Shown in pieces: positions 16,486 to 26,651 of a DNA stretch of 64,000 nt (position 1 is its first letter; every line of letters starts with the position of its first letter). Made by a program: the position numbers and the translations under genes. The notes beneath the pieces are model-generated. The model searched no databases. It had not been told where the DNA came from and was given only the letters and a program-made list of their open reading frames with translations. The stretch comes from Berkiella sp964594635 (GTDB lineage Bacteria > Pseudomonadota > Gammaproteobacteria > Berkiellales > Berkiellaceae). The stretch covers positions 12,493 to 76,492 of the forward strand of contig CAZQMV010000012.1 in assembly GCA_964594635.1 (NCBI GenBank), written 5' to 3'.

Positions 16486-17651
16486 TTTGCCACCTTAACT
16501 GCATCTACAATTGTTTTCGCTGCTTGGGTTAAATCATTTGCTGCAATAATGTTTAAAGAGCTTTTCTTAAACACTTCGCTTGCCTCTGCTGCACGGTTAC
16601 CTTCCAAACGCACAACCACAGGAATGGTAATACCCACTTCTGCTACTGCGCCGAGGATCCCTTCAGCAATTAAATCGCAACGAACGATACCGCCAAAAAT
16701 ATTGACCAAAACGCCTTTGACATTTTTATCGGATAAAATGATTTTGAATGCTTCACAAACGCGTTCTTTGGTTGCACCGCCGCCTACATCCAAGAAGTTG
16801 GCAGGATCTCCACCATGCAATTTAATTAAATCCATGGTAGCCATCGCAAGGCCTGCACCATTGACCATGCAGCCAATATTACCATCTAATGGAATGTAAT
16901 TGAGTTCCCATTCTCTGGCACGAATTTCACGTTCATCTTCTTGACGAGGATCGCGCAATTCATTGAGTCTAGGATGACGGTAAAGCGCATTATCATCAAT
17001 ATTGACTTTGCCATCTAAGCAAACGATACGATCATCTTTGGTAATAATGAGCGGATTGATTTCAAGCATGGTTAAATCGCATTCAACAAACATTTTGCCA
17101 ACACCCGTTACGATAGTGGTAAATTGTTTGATGAGATCAAGTGAAAGACCTAATTGAAAACCTAATTCACGACATTGATAAGGTAAAACACCCAGTAAAG
17201 GATCAACCGTGATTTTAATAATCTTCTCAGGAGTATCGTGCGCAACTGTTTCAATGTCGACACCACCTTCGGTGGAAGCCATAATGATAACGCGGCGAGT
17301 TGCTCTATCTAATACTGCACCCAAATAAAGCTCTTGCTTGATTTGACTGATTTCTTCAATCAGTAATTCATTAATAGGCTGCCCTTCTTCTGTGGTTTGG
17401 TAAGTAACCAAATTTGTAAAAAGAAGTTTTCTTGCAAATTCTGCAAGCTCATCACGCCCTTTCACCAGTTTCACGCCACCCGCTTTTCCACGACCACCAG
17501 CATGAACTTGTGCTTTAACAACAACGTTCTCTGTGCCTAATGTCGTAATGGCATTGACTGCTTCTTCACTGGAACGAGCCACAACCCCTTTGGGGACTGG
17601 CAAGCCAAAATCAGCAAAGAGGCGTTTCGCTTGATATTCATGTAAATTCAT
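16482..17651 (-). CDS. sucC: Succinyl-CoA synthetase beta subunit
   Basis: ATP-grasp subunit partner of SucD, giving ATP or GTP plus succinate from succinyl-CoA. 389 residues, normal length. It begins MNLHEYQAKRLFADFGLPVP and contains QVHAGGRGKAGGVK (nucleotide-binding lysine region) and NIFGGIVRCDLIAEGI. It lies 34 bases after sucB. Identification certain. Confidence 0.97.
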   Translation of the reverse strand: MNLHEYQAKRLFADFGLPVPKGVVARSSEEAVNAITTLGTENVVVKAQVHAGGRGKAGGVKLVKGRDELAEFARKLLFTNLVTYQTTEEGQPINELLIEEISQIKQELYLGAVLDRATRRVIIMASTEGGVDIETVAHDTPEKIIKITVDPLLGVLPYQCRELGFQLGLSLDLIKQFTTIVTGVGKMFVECDLTMLEINPLIITKDDRIVCLDGKVNIDDNALYRHPRLNELRDPRQEDEREIRAREWELNYIPLDGNIGCMVNGAGLAMATMDLIKLHGGDPANFLDVGGGATKERVCEAFKIILSDKNVKGVLVNIFGGIVRCDLIAEGILGAVAEVGITIPVVVRLEGNRAAEASEVFKKSSLNIIAANDLTQAAKTIVDAVKVAK

Positions 17652-17685
17652 TGTTCACCACTTTCAATTAAAAAAAAATCATGTC

Positions 17686-18852
17686 TTAAATATCGAGTAA
17701 GAATCTTGCAGGATCTTCCAAGAGCTCTTTAATTGTGACTAAAAATCGCACAGACTCAGCACCGTCGATTAAACGGTGATCGTAAGAGAAAGCGACGTAC
17801 ATCATCGGGCGGATCACAATTTCATTGTTCTCCACCACTGCACGCTGCTCTATCTTGTGCATTCCTAAAATACCGGTTTGTGGGGGATTCAAAATGGGGG
17901 TCGACATTAATGAACCAAATACACCACCATTTGAGATAGTGAATGTACCACCGGTGATATCGTCAATCCCTAACGTGCCTTCTTTGGCTTTTACACCCAA
18001 TTCGTTAATGGCTTTCTCAATTTGTGCCAAACTCATTTGCTCTGCATCACGCAAAACGGGCACAACTAACCCACGTGGGCTAGAAACGGCGATACCAATA
18101 TCAAAATAGCCATGATAAACGATATCTTTGCCATCAATTGACGCATTCACGACTGGAAAGCGTTTTAACGCTTCAATTGCAGCTTTGGTGAAAAATGACA
18201 TGAAGCCTAATTTAACTCCATGCTTCTTTTCAAATTGATCTTTGTAACGGTTACGTAGATCCATCACTGGCTGCATATTGATTTCGTTAAACGTTGTTAA
18301 AATGGCAGCTGTTTGCTGTGCCTCGATTAAACGTTCCGCAATACGGGTACGCAAACGGGTCATAGGAACACGTTTTTCAACGCGTTCACCGGCTGGAATC
18401 GAAACAACAACTTTTTGCGCACTGGATACATCTTGCGTTGTGATCCGGCCACCTTTGCCACTGCCTTTAACATCTTGCGGATCCACTTCGCTTTCTGCCA
18501 TTGCGCGTCTGGCTGCTGGACCTGCTGCTGCGGTTGCAGATACTGCAGGAGCAGACGGTTGCGCTGCTTTTTCTGCTTTTGGCTCAACCTTTGCTTCTGA
18601 TTTAGCTTCCCCTTTAACAGGCTTGAAAACGGCAATCACTTCTTCCGCTAATACGGTATCACCGGTATTACGAATGATTTTTTCTAGCATGCCACTTTCA
18701 GGTGCTACCACTTCTAACACGACTTTGTCGGTTTCAATATCGACTAAGTTTTCATCTTGTTCGATCATTTCACCAACTTTTTTATGCCAGGTGGCAATCG
18801 TTGCATCGGCAACAGACTCTGGCAAAACAGGCACTTTGATTTCAATCGACAT
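17686..18852 (-). CDS. sucB: 2-oxoglutarate dehydrogenase E2, dihydrolipoyl succinyltransferase
   Basis: Core subunit of the oxoglutarate dehydrogenase complex. One N-terminal lipoyl domain with the lipoylated Lys in DIETDKVVLEV (about residue 43), an Ala/Lys/Glu/Pro linker, a peripheral-subunit-binding domain (ARRAMAESEVDPQDVKGSG), and the catalytic domain ending in FSYDHRLIDGAESV with His and Asp of the active site. 388 residues is slightly shorter than E. coli SucB (405). Between sucA and sucC in the operon. Confidence 0.96.
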   Translation of the reverse strand: MSIEIKVPVLPESVADATIATWHKKVGEMIEQDENLVDIETDKVVLEVVAPESGMLEKIIRNTGDTVLAEEVIAVFKPVKGEAKSEAKVEPKAEKAAQPSAPAVSATAAAGPAARRAMAESEVDPQDVKGSGKGGRITTQDVSSAQKVVVSIPAGERVEKRVPMTRLRTRIAERLIEAQQTAAILTTFNEINMQPVMDLRNRYKDQFEKKHGVKLGFMSFFTKAAIEALKRFPVVNASIDGKDIVYHGYFDIGIAVSSPRGLVVPVLRDAEQMSLAQIEKAINELGVKAKEGTLGIDDITGGTFTISNGGVFGSLMSTPILNPPQTGILGMHKIEQRAVVENNEIVIRPMMYVAFSYDHRLIDGAESVRFLVTIKELLEDPARFLLDI

Positions 18853-18877
18853 AACTAATCCTTAAATCAATAAAATA

Positions 18878-21694
18878 TTATTTCAATGCGTCGTTAACGA
18901 GCGCTTCTTGTTGTTCATTGTGAGCCGAAGTATATCCCACAGCAGGAGAAGCAGAAGCGTCTCTACCCGCAAATAACAAGTTCTGTGAAGGTGTCATGCA
19001 AGCACGGAAATGGTGTTGCGTTGGGAACCATGCACCTTGGTTTTTAGGTTCTTCTTGGCACCAAACGATATCTTTTGCATTGGGATAACGCTGTAGCTCG
19101 GCTTTCAACTCTGGTTCAGGGAACGGATACAATTGCTCAACTCGAATGATAGCGATATTGGTTTTTTTCAATTCGTCACGTTTAGTCACTAAATCGTAAT
19201 AAACTTTACCGCTACAGATCACAATCTTAGTCACTTTTTGTGCATCTAATTTTTGTACTTCTGGGATCACTACCTGGAAGCTTCCGTCGGTTAAGTCTTT
19301 TAGATCGCAACTTGCTAATTTGTGACGCAATAAACTTTTTGGTGACATAACAACGAGCGGCTTACGAATTTTACGAAGCATTTGTCTTCGTAACATATGG
19401 AAGACTTGTGCAGCATTACTTGGTACACAAACTTGGATATTATGCTGTGCACACAATTGCAAGAATCGTTCTAAACGTGCAGAGGAATGCTCTGGCCCCT
19501 GGCCTTCATAACCATGCGGTAACAGCATCACTAATCCACATAAACGACCCCATTTTTGCTCGCCTGAGCTAATGAATTGGTCGATCACAACCTGTGCACC
19601 GTTGGCAAAGTCACCAAACTGGGCTTCCCAAATAACCAATGAATTGGGTTCGGTAGTGGAATAACCATATTCAAAACCTAATACTGCTTCCTCAGATAAC
19701 AAAGAATCGATCACCGTAAAGCGATGATCTTCAGGGGAAATATGTTTCAATGGCGTGTAAACTTTGCCGGTCTTTTGGTCATGTAATACGGCATGTCGAT
19801 GGAAAAAAGTCCCGCGACCACAATCTTGTCCAGAAATACGCACCGCATAGCCCTGGTCTAATAATGACGCGTAGGCCATGGTTTCTGCAAAACCCCAATC
19901 AACAGAAGTTTCACCTCTGGACATTTTTTCTCTTTCTTCATAAATTTTTGCGACACGCGCATGTAACGAAAACTCATTTGGCATTTTTAATAATTTATGA
20001 GAGAGCGATTTCATTTTATCGGGTGTAATCGATGTCGTCACTTTTTCGCGCCAGTCTTTAGAACCATATTGGCTCCAATCAATCATATGAGAACCATTGG
20101 CTTGCTTGATCACATTCGTCGCAACACAATCGCCTTTATCAAGCGACTCACGGTTACGTTTAACCATATCGTCTGTTTGTTGCTTGGTTAAAACATGCTC
20201 TTTGATCAGTTGATCGGCATAGAGCTGTCTCACCGTAGCATGACTTTTAATTTTGCTGTACATCATCGGTTGGGTTGCAAATGGATCATCCGCTTCGTTG
20301 TGACCATGTCGGCGATAGCATACTAAATCAATCACCACATCTTTATTAAATTTAGTGCGATAGTCTAATACCCATTCTGTTACTAACATGACCGCTTCTG
20401 GATCATCCGCATTCACATGGAAGATTGGCGCCAAAATGACTTTCGCCACATCGGTACAATAGAGCGTTGAACGAGCATCGTGAGGATTGCTGGTGGTGAA
20501 ACCTACTTGGTTATTGATAACGATATGCACCGTTCCACCAATACCATAGCCACGGGTTTGTGACATGTTTAAGGTTTCCATCACCACACCTTGACCTGCA
20601 AAGGAGGCATCGCCATGGATAGCAATAGCTAATACTTTATTCGCATTTTCATCTTTAGAACGCACTTGGCGTGCTTTAACTGAGCCTGCAACAACCGGGG
20701 CGACGATTTCTAAATGTGAGGGGTTAAACGCCAAAGCTAAATGAGTGTTTCCACTGGAGGTTTTCACATCAGATGAAAAGCCTTGGTGATATTTCACATC
20801 GCCTGATTCTACGTGAGATGAATGACGGCCTTCAAATTCATCAAATAGTTCTCTGGGATCTTTTCCTAATACGTTGATTAAAACGTTAAGACGCCCACGA
20901 TGCGCCATACCAATCACGCATTCGCGTGTTCCTTGGGAACCGGCACGCTGAATAAGCTCATCTAACATGGGAATTAAAGCATCGCCACCTTCTAATGAGA
21001 ATCGTTTAGCGCCGGGATATTTAACGCCAATATATTTCTCAAGACCTTCTGCTGCGGTTAAACGCTCTAAAATTTGTTCTTTTACTTTGGGTGAAAACTG
21101 CGGGGTGGCACGTGAACCTTCAACGCGCTGTTGGATCCAAGCACGTTCTTCATTCGAAGGAATATGCATGTATTCTGTACCAATGGAACTACAATAGGTA
21201 TCGTTTAGCGCGCGATACAAGTCGCCCAGTGGCATCTTCTTTGGACCCACAAAAGTTTCTGTGTCAAACGAGATTGCCATATCAGCAACACTTAAACCAT
21301 GCTCTTCAAGCGATAGCTCTGAAGCATTTTCATCTAACATTTCGCGCATCCCTAAAGGATCGATTTGCGCATGAAGATGGCCTTGCAAACGATAAGCGTT
21401 AATTAAGCGTAAAACTTGAATTTGTTTTAATTCATGCTCCATATCGCCACTTTGTGCGCTATGAACATGACCATTGCCTTTAACGAGATTAGCGAACTCG
21501 GTTTGAATAGCAGCATGGGAAACATCTTTGGCGCCCCCATTTGCTTTCGTTAATCCATCGAAATACTCGCGCCACTGTGGTGCTAGTTCATTAGGATTAT
21601 TGAGATATTGTTCATATAAATTCTCAAGATAAGCGGAATTACCGCCATCGAATGCGGAAGATTCCCACATCGATTTCATGATATTTTCTTGCAT
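18878..21694 (-). CDS. sucA: 2-oxoglutarate dehydrogenase E1
   Basis: Thiamine-diphosphate decarboxylase component of the complex. About 938 residues, the usual length (E. coli 933). Visible landmarks: N-terminal SSAFDGGNSAYLENLYEQYL, the TPP-region GMAHRGRLNVLINVLGK, VCYRRHGHNEADDP, and GQDCGRGTFFHRHAVLHDQ. ATG 21694 was chosen; an in-frame GTG at 21703 adds three residues. About 170 bases separate it from sdhB, long enough for an internal promoter, which I cannot define. Confidence 0.96.
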   Translation of the reverse strand: MQENIMKSMWESSAFDGGNSAYLENLYEQYLNNPNELAPQWREYFDGLTKANGGAKDVSHAAIQTEFANLVKGNGHVHSAQSGDMEHELKQIQVLRLINAYRLQGHLHAQIDPLGMREMLDENASELSLEEHGLSVADMAISFDTETFVGPKKMPLGDLYRALNDTYCSSIGTEYMHIPSNEERAWIQQRVEGSRATPQFSPKVKEQILERLTAAEGLEKYIGVKYPGAKRFSLEGGDALIPMLDELIQRAGSQGTRECVIGMAHRGRLNVLINVLGKDPRELFDEFEGRHSSHVESGDVKYHQGFSSDVKTSSGNTHLALAFNPSHLEIVAPVVAGSVKARQVRSKDENANKVLAIAIHGDASFAGQGVVMETLNMSQTRGYGIGGTVHIVINNQVGFTTSNPHDARSTLYCTDVAKVILAPIFHVNADDPEAVMLVTEWVLDYRTKFNKDVVIDLVCYRRHGHNEADDPFATQPMMYSKIKSHATVRQLYADQLIKEHVLTKQQTDDMVKRNRESLDKGDCVATNVIKQANGSHMIDWSQYGSKDWREKVTTSITPDKMKSLSHKLLKMPNEFSLHARVAKIYEEREKMSRGETSVDWGFAETMAYASLLDQGYAVRISGQDCGRGTFFHRHAVLHDQKTGKVYTPLKHISPEDHRFTVIDSLLSEEAVLGFEYGYSTTEPNSLVIWEAQFGDFANGAQVVIDQFISSGEQKWGRLCGLVMLLPHGYEGQGPEHSSARLERFLQLCAQHNIQVCVPSNAAQVFHMLRRQMLRKIRKPLVVMSPKSLLRHKLASCDLKDLTDGSFQVVIPEVQKLDAQKVTKIVICSGKVYYDLVTKRDELKKTNIAIIRVEQLYPFPEPELKAELQRYPNAKDIVWCQEEPKNQGAWFPTQHHFRACMTPSQNLLFAGRDASASPAVGYTSAHNEQQEALVNDALK

Positions 21695-21871
21695 GGCCTT
21701 CACCCTATTGTTCGAGGGAACATGTGAATTCCAACAAGGACCTTACCAGCTTGCTTATCCTTACACCCGTGGTTCCCAATCAGTCCATTATTAGTAATTC
21801 AATCAACTGTTAATATTAATAAAAGAAATTCAAAGCGAAATTATACAACATTCAGACTCATATTGGTGATG

Positions 21872-22576
21872 CTAAACATCCTCATTCATCATCTGAGTTC
21901 TAATTTCTGCAATGGCTTCGGTTGGATTTAACCCTTTAGGGCAAACTTCAACACAATTCATGATACTGCGACAGCGAAATACACTATATGCATCGTCTAA
22001 CTCAGTTAATCTTTCGCGCGTTTGGGTGTCCCGGCTATCTACAATAAACCGTGTTGCTTGCAACAAAGCAGCTGGCCCCATAAATTTATCAGGGTTCCAC
22101 CAGTATGAGGGGCAAGCGCTCGAACAGCATCCACATAAAATGCACTCATACAAGCCATCTAACTTAGAACGTTCTTCTGGGCTCTGTAATCGCTCTTTCG
22201 CGGGGGGTTCTTGGTTATTAATCAAAAAAGGTTTGGCTTTTTGATATTGATTAAAGAATTGAGTCATGTCGACAATCAAATCCCGGATCACCGGCATGCC
22301 AGGAAAGGGTTTTAACACAATGTGATCCGTGGAAATAGAACGGATCGGCGTAATACACGCCAAACCATTTTTACCATTAATGTTCATACCATCAGAGCCA
22401 CAAACCCCTTCGCCACAAGAGCGGCGAAATGAGACGGTTTCATCTTGCTCAGCTTTGATTAACTTGAGCGCATCTAGCACCATGACTGCGCCCGATTTTT
22501 CTAAATCGAACTCGTAATCTTGCATGCGAGGTGCCTCGTCTTTTTCAGGGTCAAATCGGTAGATTGAAAAACGCAT
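21872..22576 (-). CDS. sdhB: Succinate dehydrogenase iron-sulfur subunit
   Basis: Electron-transfer subunit of complex II. 234 residues with the [2Fe-2S] cysteines in SCGEGVCGSDGMNINGKNG and the [4Fe-4S]/[3Fe-4S] ligands in CILCGCCSSACPSYWW and CRSIMNCVEVCPKGLNP. Twelve bases after sdhA. Confidence 0.97.
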   Translation of the reverse strand: MRFSIYRFDPEKDEAPRMQDYEFDLEKSGAVMVLDALKLIKAEQDETVSFRRSCGEGVCGSDGMNINGKNGLACITPIRSISTDHIVLKPFPGMPVIRDLIVDMTQFFNQYQKAKPFLINNQEPPAKERLQSPEERSKLDGLYECILCGCCSSACPSYWWNPDKFMGPAALLQATRFIVDSRDTQTRERLTELDDAYSVFRCRSIMNCVEVCPKGLNPTEAIAEIRTQMMNEDV

Positions 22577-22588
22577 AGCTGATTCCTA

Positions 22589-24352
22589 TTAGTAAGTTCT
22601 TTCTTTCGGTTCAAACGCAGGCACAGTTAATGGCTTCATATTCACTGCCCGATACCCAATGCTATCATCTGCAAAATACAACGTATGCTTCAACCAGTTT
22701 TTGTCATCTCTTGCGGGGAAATCTTCACGAGAATGAGCCCCCCTACTCTCTTGGCGCGCGCTAGCTGAAACAGCCGTTGCTATCGCCACGGCCATGAGAT
22801 TATCAAGCTCTAACGCTTCGACACGTGCCGTATTGAAGATCTTACTTTTATCTTTAAGTACCGCATGCGCTAATCGTTCACGAAGCTTTTTGAGTTTCTC
22901 TACCCCTTCATCCATGACTTTTTGCGTTCTGAACACGCTGAAGTCATTTTGCATAACTTTCTTCATTTCACTACGGATTTCAAAAACACTTTCACCACTG
23001 GTGGATTGATCCCAACGTCGCAAACGCGCCATGGCTTTTTCAACATCATCGACAGCAACTAGCGGTTCATCCATCCCTTCATTCAGTGCATCTTCAACGT
23101 GCAAACCGGCTGCACGACCGAACACCACGAGATCGAGTAATGAATTACCCCCTAATCGATTAGCACCATGCACTGACACGCACGCACATTCACCTACGGC
23201 ATACAAACCATTCACTGGCGTTGCTTCGCCATTTTTGTTCGTTGTCATGACTTGACCATGTACATTGGTGGGGATCCCCCCCATCATGTAATGGCAAGTG
23301 GGTACAACAGGAATAGGCTCTTTAATTGGATCGGCGTTAGCAAAGGTAATGGCAAGATCACGAATACCTGGTAAACGGGTATTAATCACATCTGCACCTA
23401 AGTGATCGAGTTTCAACAAGACATAGTCGCCTTTTGGACCACAACCTCGACCTTCACGAATTTCAATCGCCATCGAGCGAGAAACCACATCGCGTGATGC
23501 CAAATCTTTTGCATGTGGCGCATAGCGTTCCATAAAACGTTCGCCATTTTTATTGAGTAAATAGCCACCTTCACCACGGCTACCTTCTGTTACCAATACA
23601 CCTGCTCCGGCAATACCGGTCGGATGAAATTGCCACATTTCCATATCTTGTACGGCAAAGCCAGCACGTAACACCATGCCAATACCATCGCCGGTATTAA
23701 TTAAGGCATTGGTGGTGGAATTAAATATTTGACCTGCACCACCGGTTGCTAAAATGACCGCTTTGCTTCGCATAAACAGCGTTTCGCCATTTTCAATGTT
23801 CATGACAATCACGCCAGCAATCACATCATTTTGTGCTCTCACGAGATCGATAGCATACCACTCGCTAAACACCGCAACAGAGGCTTCCACATTTTTTTGG
23901 AATAAGGTATGAAGCAGTGCATGACCTGTGCGATCCGCTGCTGCTGCCGTTCTGGTTGCTTGCTCACCACCAAAATTTTTCGACTGACCACCAAAGGGGC
24001 GTTGATAAATTTTGCCATTATCCATTCGGGAAAATGGTAAGCCCATATGTTCTAGTTCATAAACCACTTCAGGCCCGATCCGACACATATATTCGATGCA
24101 ATCTTGATCGCCTAAGTAGTCTGAACCTTTAACGGTATCAAACATGTGCCATCGCCAATCATCTTCATGCTGATTGCCTAAAGAAACGGTAATACCACCT
24201 TGTGCAGAAACGGTGTGTGATCGCGTGGGAAATACTTTCGAAACTAAAGCAACATTTTTACCCGCTTTGGCCAGTTCAAGAGACGCTCGCATACCTGCGC
24301 CACCGGCTCCAATTATAATCGCGTCAAAAGAACGCTCACCAGGAATGATCAT
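22589..24352 (-). CDS. sdhA: Succinate dehydrogenase flavoprotein subunit
   Basis: Catalytic subunit of complex II, oxidising succinate to fumarate with covalent FAD. 587 residues. Dinucleotide fold GAGGAGMRASLELA near the N-terminus, FAD-linked His in TRSHTVSAQGGI, active-site region FHPTGIAGAGVL, and HGANRLGGNSLLDLVVFG near the end. Seven bases after sdhD. Confidence 0.98.
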   Translation of the reverse strand: MIIPGERSFDAIIIGAGGAGMRASLELAKAGKNVALVSKVFPTRSHTVSAQGGITVSLGNQHEDDWRWHMFDTVKGSDYLGDQDCIEYMCRIGPEVVYELEHMGLPFSRMDNGKIYQRPFGGQSKNFGGEQATRTAAAADRTGHALLHTLFQKNVEASVAVFSEWYAIDLVRAQNDVIAGVIVMNIENGETLFMRSKAVILATGGAGQIFNSTTNALINTGDGIGMVLRAGFAVQDMEMWQFHPTGIAGAGVLVTEGSRGEGGYLLNKNGERFMERYAPHAKDLASRDVVSRSMAIEIREGRGCGPKGDYVLLKLDHLGADVINTRLPGIRDLAITFANADPIKEPIPVVPTCHYMMGGIPTNVHGQVMTTNKNGEATPVNGLYAVGECACVSVHGANRLGGNSLLDLVVFGRAAGLHVEDALNEGMDEPLVAVDDVEKAMARLRRWDQSTSGESVFEIRSEMKKVMQNDFSVFRTQKVMDEGVEKLKKLRERLAHAVLKDKSKIFNTARVEALELDNLMAVAIATAVSASARQESRGAHSREDFPARDDKNWLKHTLYFADDSIGYRAVNMKPLTVPAFEPKERTY

Positions 24353-24359
24353 TCCTCAA

Positions 24360-24689
24360 TTACCCCCACAGAACAAAAACGCCCCAAATGACATAACCAA
24401 ATAACGTAAATAAAATCACCCCTTCCAGCAGATAGCGAAGAATAGGCGGTTTGACATAATCTGTTAACACCGTCCACAACCCCACCCATGCATGAAATGC
24501 AATACAAACAAGCGCAAATAACGTGCTGATTTGCATGAAAGGCGAGGCGAATAATCCTAGCCAATCTTCATAGGTTAGCTCTTGGCGTAATAACACAAAG
24601 CCAACCAAAAAGAGCGTATAAATTCCCAAAAAGACGGCGGTATAACGCTGTACTAACCAATCGCGTAACCCAGTTCCACCTAAACTCAT
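24360..24689 (-). CDS. sdhD: Succinate dehydrogenase membrane anchor SdhD
   Basis: 109-residue hydrophobic anchor with three membrane helices. It starts with GGTGLRDWLVQRYTAVFLGIY, a typical SdhD opening, and contains the heme-ligand helix around FALVCIAFHAWVGLWTVLTD. Its ATG overlaps the sdhC stop by four bases. Confidence 0.93.
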   Translation of the reverse strand: MSLGGTGLRDWLVQRYTAVFLGIYTLFLVGFVLLRQELTYEDWLGLFASPFMQISTLFALVCIAFHAWVGLWTVLTDYVKPPILRYLLEGVILFTLFGYVIWGVFVLWG

Positions 24690-25072
24690 AGGGCAACTCT
24701 CCCTAATTTGTAGACAACTAAAATAACCAACACGAGGCTTAGTAAAATCACCAATCGTGCACTAAAGCGACCGGCTGTTTTTGATTCGCCGATATGCAGA
24801 TCCATGAGTAAATGGCGAACGCCTGCCAGCAAATGAAAAATTAAACCTGCTGCCGCTAATATCGCAATTATTTTGTACACAGGAGATTGTAAGTAATCTC
24901 TAATGACATTGAACCCTTCTGGGGAAATCAATGAGATCTGTAGTGCCCAAAGAAAGAATGGAATGAGTAAGAAAACTAATATCCCTGATAAGCGGTGTGT
25001 AATGGAAACCAATGCACCAATCGGCAGCGACATACTCAGGGGATTGATATTACGAGGTCGTTTTGTTTGCAC
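24686..25072 (-). CDS. sdhC: Succinate dehydrogenase cytochrome b556 subunit SdhC
   Basis: 128-residue membrane subunit. Contains the family pattern RPRNINPLS, SITHRLSGILVFLLIPF (quinone-site Ser/Arg) and HLLAGVRHLLMDLH with the axial heme His. Begins with GTG at 25072, preceded by AGGATGATTCAGC. First gene of the sdhCDAB-sucABCD block. Confidence 0.94.
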   Translation of the reverse strand: MQTKRPRNINPLSMSLPIGALVSITHRLSGILVFLLIPFFLWALQISLISPEGFNVIRDYLQSPVYKIIAILAAAGLIFHLLAGVRHLLMDLHIGESKTAGRFSARLVILLSLVLVILVVYKLGRVAL

Positions 25073-25338
25073 GCTGAATCATCCTAAAAGTATAAACAAA
25101 TGAATAGGGAAACTAGCACTTTAAACACAAGTGAAGGACACCCAAAAGCATGAATGCGCTCAGTATATACCTCTCACCCATCAAGATGCGAGCTTGGCTT
25201 TATTAGGTGGGGGGATAAAAGATCAGACTGATTTTAAACTCTTTGAACCATCGGACTTCTACTATGGTCTACCCTTATATATACTCCGTGTAGCCGTGTT
25301 AACTGAATCAATTTTAGAAAAGCAACTAAGGAGCCACC
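25073..25338. promoter_or_regulatory. Divergent promoter region between sdhC and gltA
   Basis: 266 bases separate two oppositely directed TCA-cycle units, so both promoters must be here or close by. A TATACT hexamer on the minus strand lies 22 bases before the sdhC start, but I could not find a convincing partner -35. On the plus strand gltA has a strong AAGGAG. A 71-codon plus-strand frame crosses the region but looks fortuitous. Confidence 0.5.
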
Positions 25339-26643
25339 ATGGCTGATGAACATGCCAAATTGTCGTTGCCAGGTAAAGGGGAGCTTCTGCTTCCGGTTCT
25401 AAAGGGAACGATTGGATCAAATGTCATCGATATCGGTGAGTTAAGTAAGCTAGATGTTTTTACTTACGATCCAGGCTTTCGATCAACGGCTTCTTGTGAA
25501 TCCAAAATCACTTTTATTGATGGTAACAAAGGGCTTCTATTACATCGTGGCTATCCTATTGAACAATTAGCTGAGAACGCTGATTTTTTAGAGGTCTGCT
25601 ATTTATTATTATTCGGAGAACTGCCAAATCAAGTGCAAAAAGAAAAGTTTGTTGGCAAAGTTAAAAATCACACCTTAATTCACGAACAACTCATTAAATT
25701 CTACAGCGGCTTTAGACGAGATGCTCACCCAATGGCCATCATGTGTGGTGTGGTGGGTGCTTTATCTGCTTTTTATCATGATTCTTTAGATATCAAAAAT
25801 GAAGAGCATCGCGAAGTTGCAGCGCTTCGCCTCATTGCTAAAATGCCGACCCTCGCAGCCATGTGTTACAAATATTCAATTGGGCAACCTTTTGTTCATC
25901 CATTGAACAAAATGGATTATGCAGAAAATTTCTTGTACATGATGTTCTCTGTCCCTACAGAAGATTGGTCAGAAAATAAATTATCGAATCCTATTTACAG
26001 CAAAGCAATGGATACCATATTTATTTTACACGCTGATCATGAACAAAATGCATCCACTTCAACCGTGCGTTTAGCGGGTTCATCTGGTGCAAATCCTTTT
26101 GCTTGTATTGCAGCAGGTATTGCTGCTTTATGGGGACCTGCGCATGGTGGTGCCAATGAAGCGGTTTTGAATATGTTAGAAGAAATTGGTGATGTTTCCA
26201 ATATTCAAAAATACATTGATAAAGCAAAAGATAAGAATGATCCTTTCCGCTTAATGGGTTTTGGACATCGTGTTTATAAAAATTTTGATCCTCGCGCAAC
26301 CGTTATGCGCAAAACCTGCCATGAAGTGTTAACGTCATTAGGCCTGCATAATGACAGACTTTTTGCTATTGCCATAGAATTAGAAAAAATTGCCCTGCAA
26401 GATCCTTATTTCATTGAGAAGAAATTATATCCAAACGTCGATTTTTACTCTGGGATCATTTTGCGTGCGATTGGCATTCCTTCCAACATGTTCACCGTGA
26501 TTTTTGCACTAGCCCGTACCGTGGGCTGGATTGCACATTGGAATGAAATGATTAGCTCACCCGATCAAAGCATTAATCGTCCCCGCCAATTGTATACGGG
26601 TTCACCGATGCGTGATTACATTTCAAAAGATAAACGACGTTAA
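25339..26643 (+). CDS. gltA: Citrate synthase
   Basis: Condenses oxaloacetate with acetyl-CoA at the entry of the TCA cycle. 434 residues, the length of the hexameric gammaproteobacterial type. Active-site residues are in WGPAHGGANEAV and MGFGHRVYKNFDPRA, with the catalytic Asp in YPNVDFYSG. ATG at 25339 follows AAGGAG. galE begins eight bases after the stop. Confidence 0.97.
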   Translation: MADEHAKLSLPGKGELLLPVLKGTIGSNVIDIGELSKLDVFTYDPGFRSTASCESKITFIDGNKGLLLHRGYPIEQLAENADFLEVCYLLLFGELPNQVQKEKFVGKVKNHTLIHEQLIKFYSGFRRDAHPMAIMCGVVGALSAFYHDSLDIKNEEHREVAALRLIAKMPTLAAMCYKYSIGQPFVHPLNKMDYAENFLYMMFSVPTEDWSENKLSNPIYSKAMDTIFILHADHEQNASTSTVRLAGSSGANPFACIAAGIAALWGPAHGGANEAVLNMLEEIGDVSNIQKYIDKAKDKNDPFRLMGFGHRVYKNFDPRATVMRKTCHEVLTSLGLHNDRLFAIAIELEKIALQDPYFIEKKLYPNVDFYSGIILRAIGIPSNMFTVIFALARTVGWIAHWNEMISSPDQSINRPRQLYTGSPMRDYISKDKRR

Positions 26644-26651
26644 TCGCCACC

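Noticed and set aside
25131..25346. 71-codon frame before gltA
   Set aside because: It overlaps the gltA start and its ribosome site, shows no recognisable family, and lies in the divergent promoter region.
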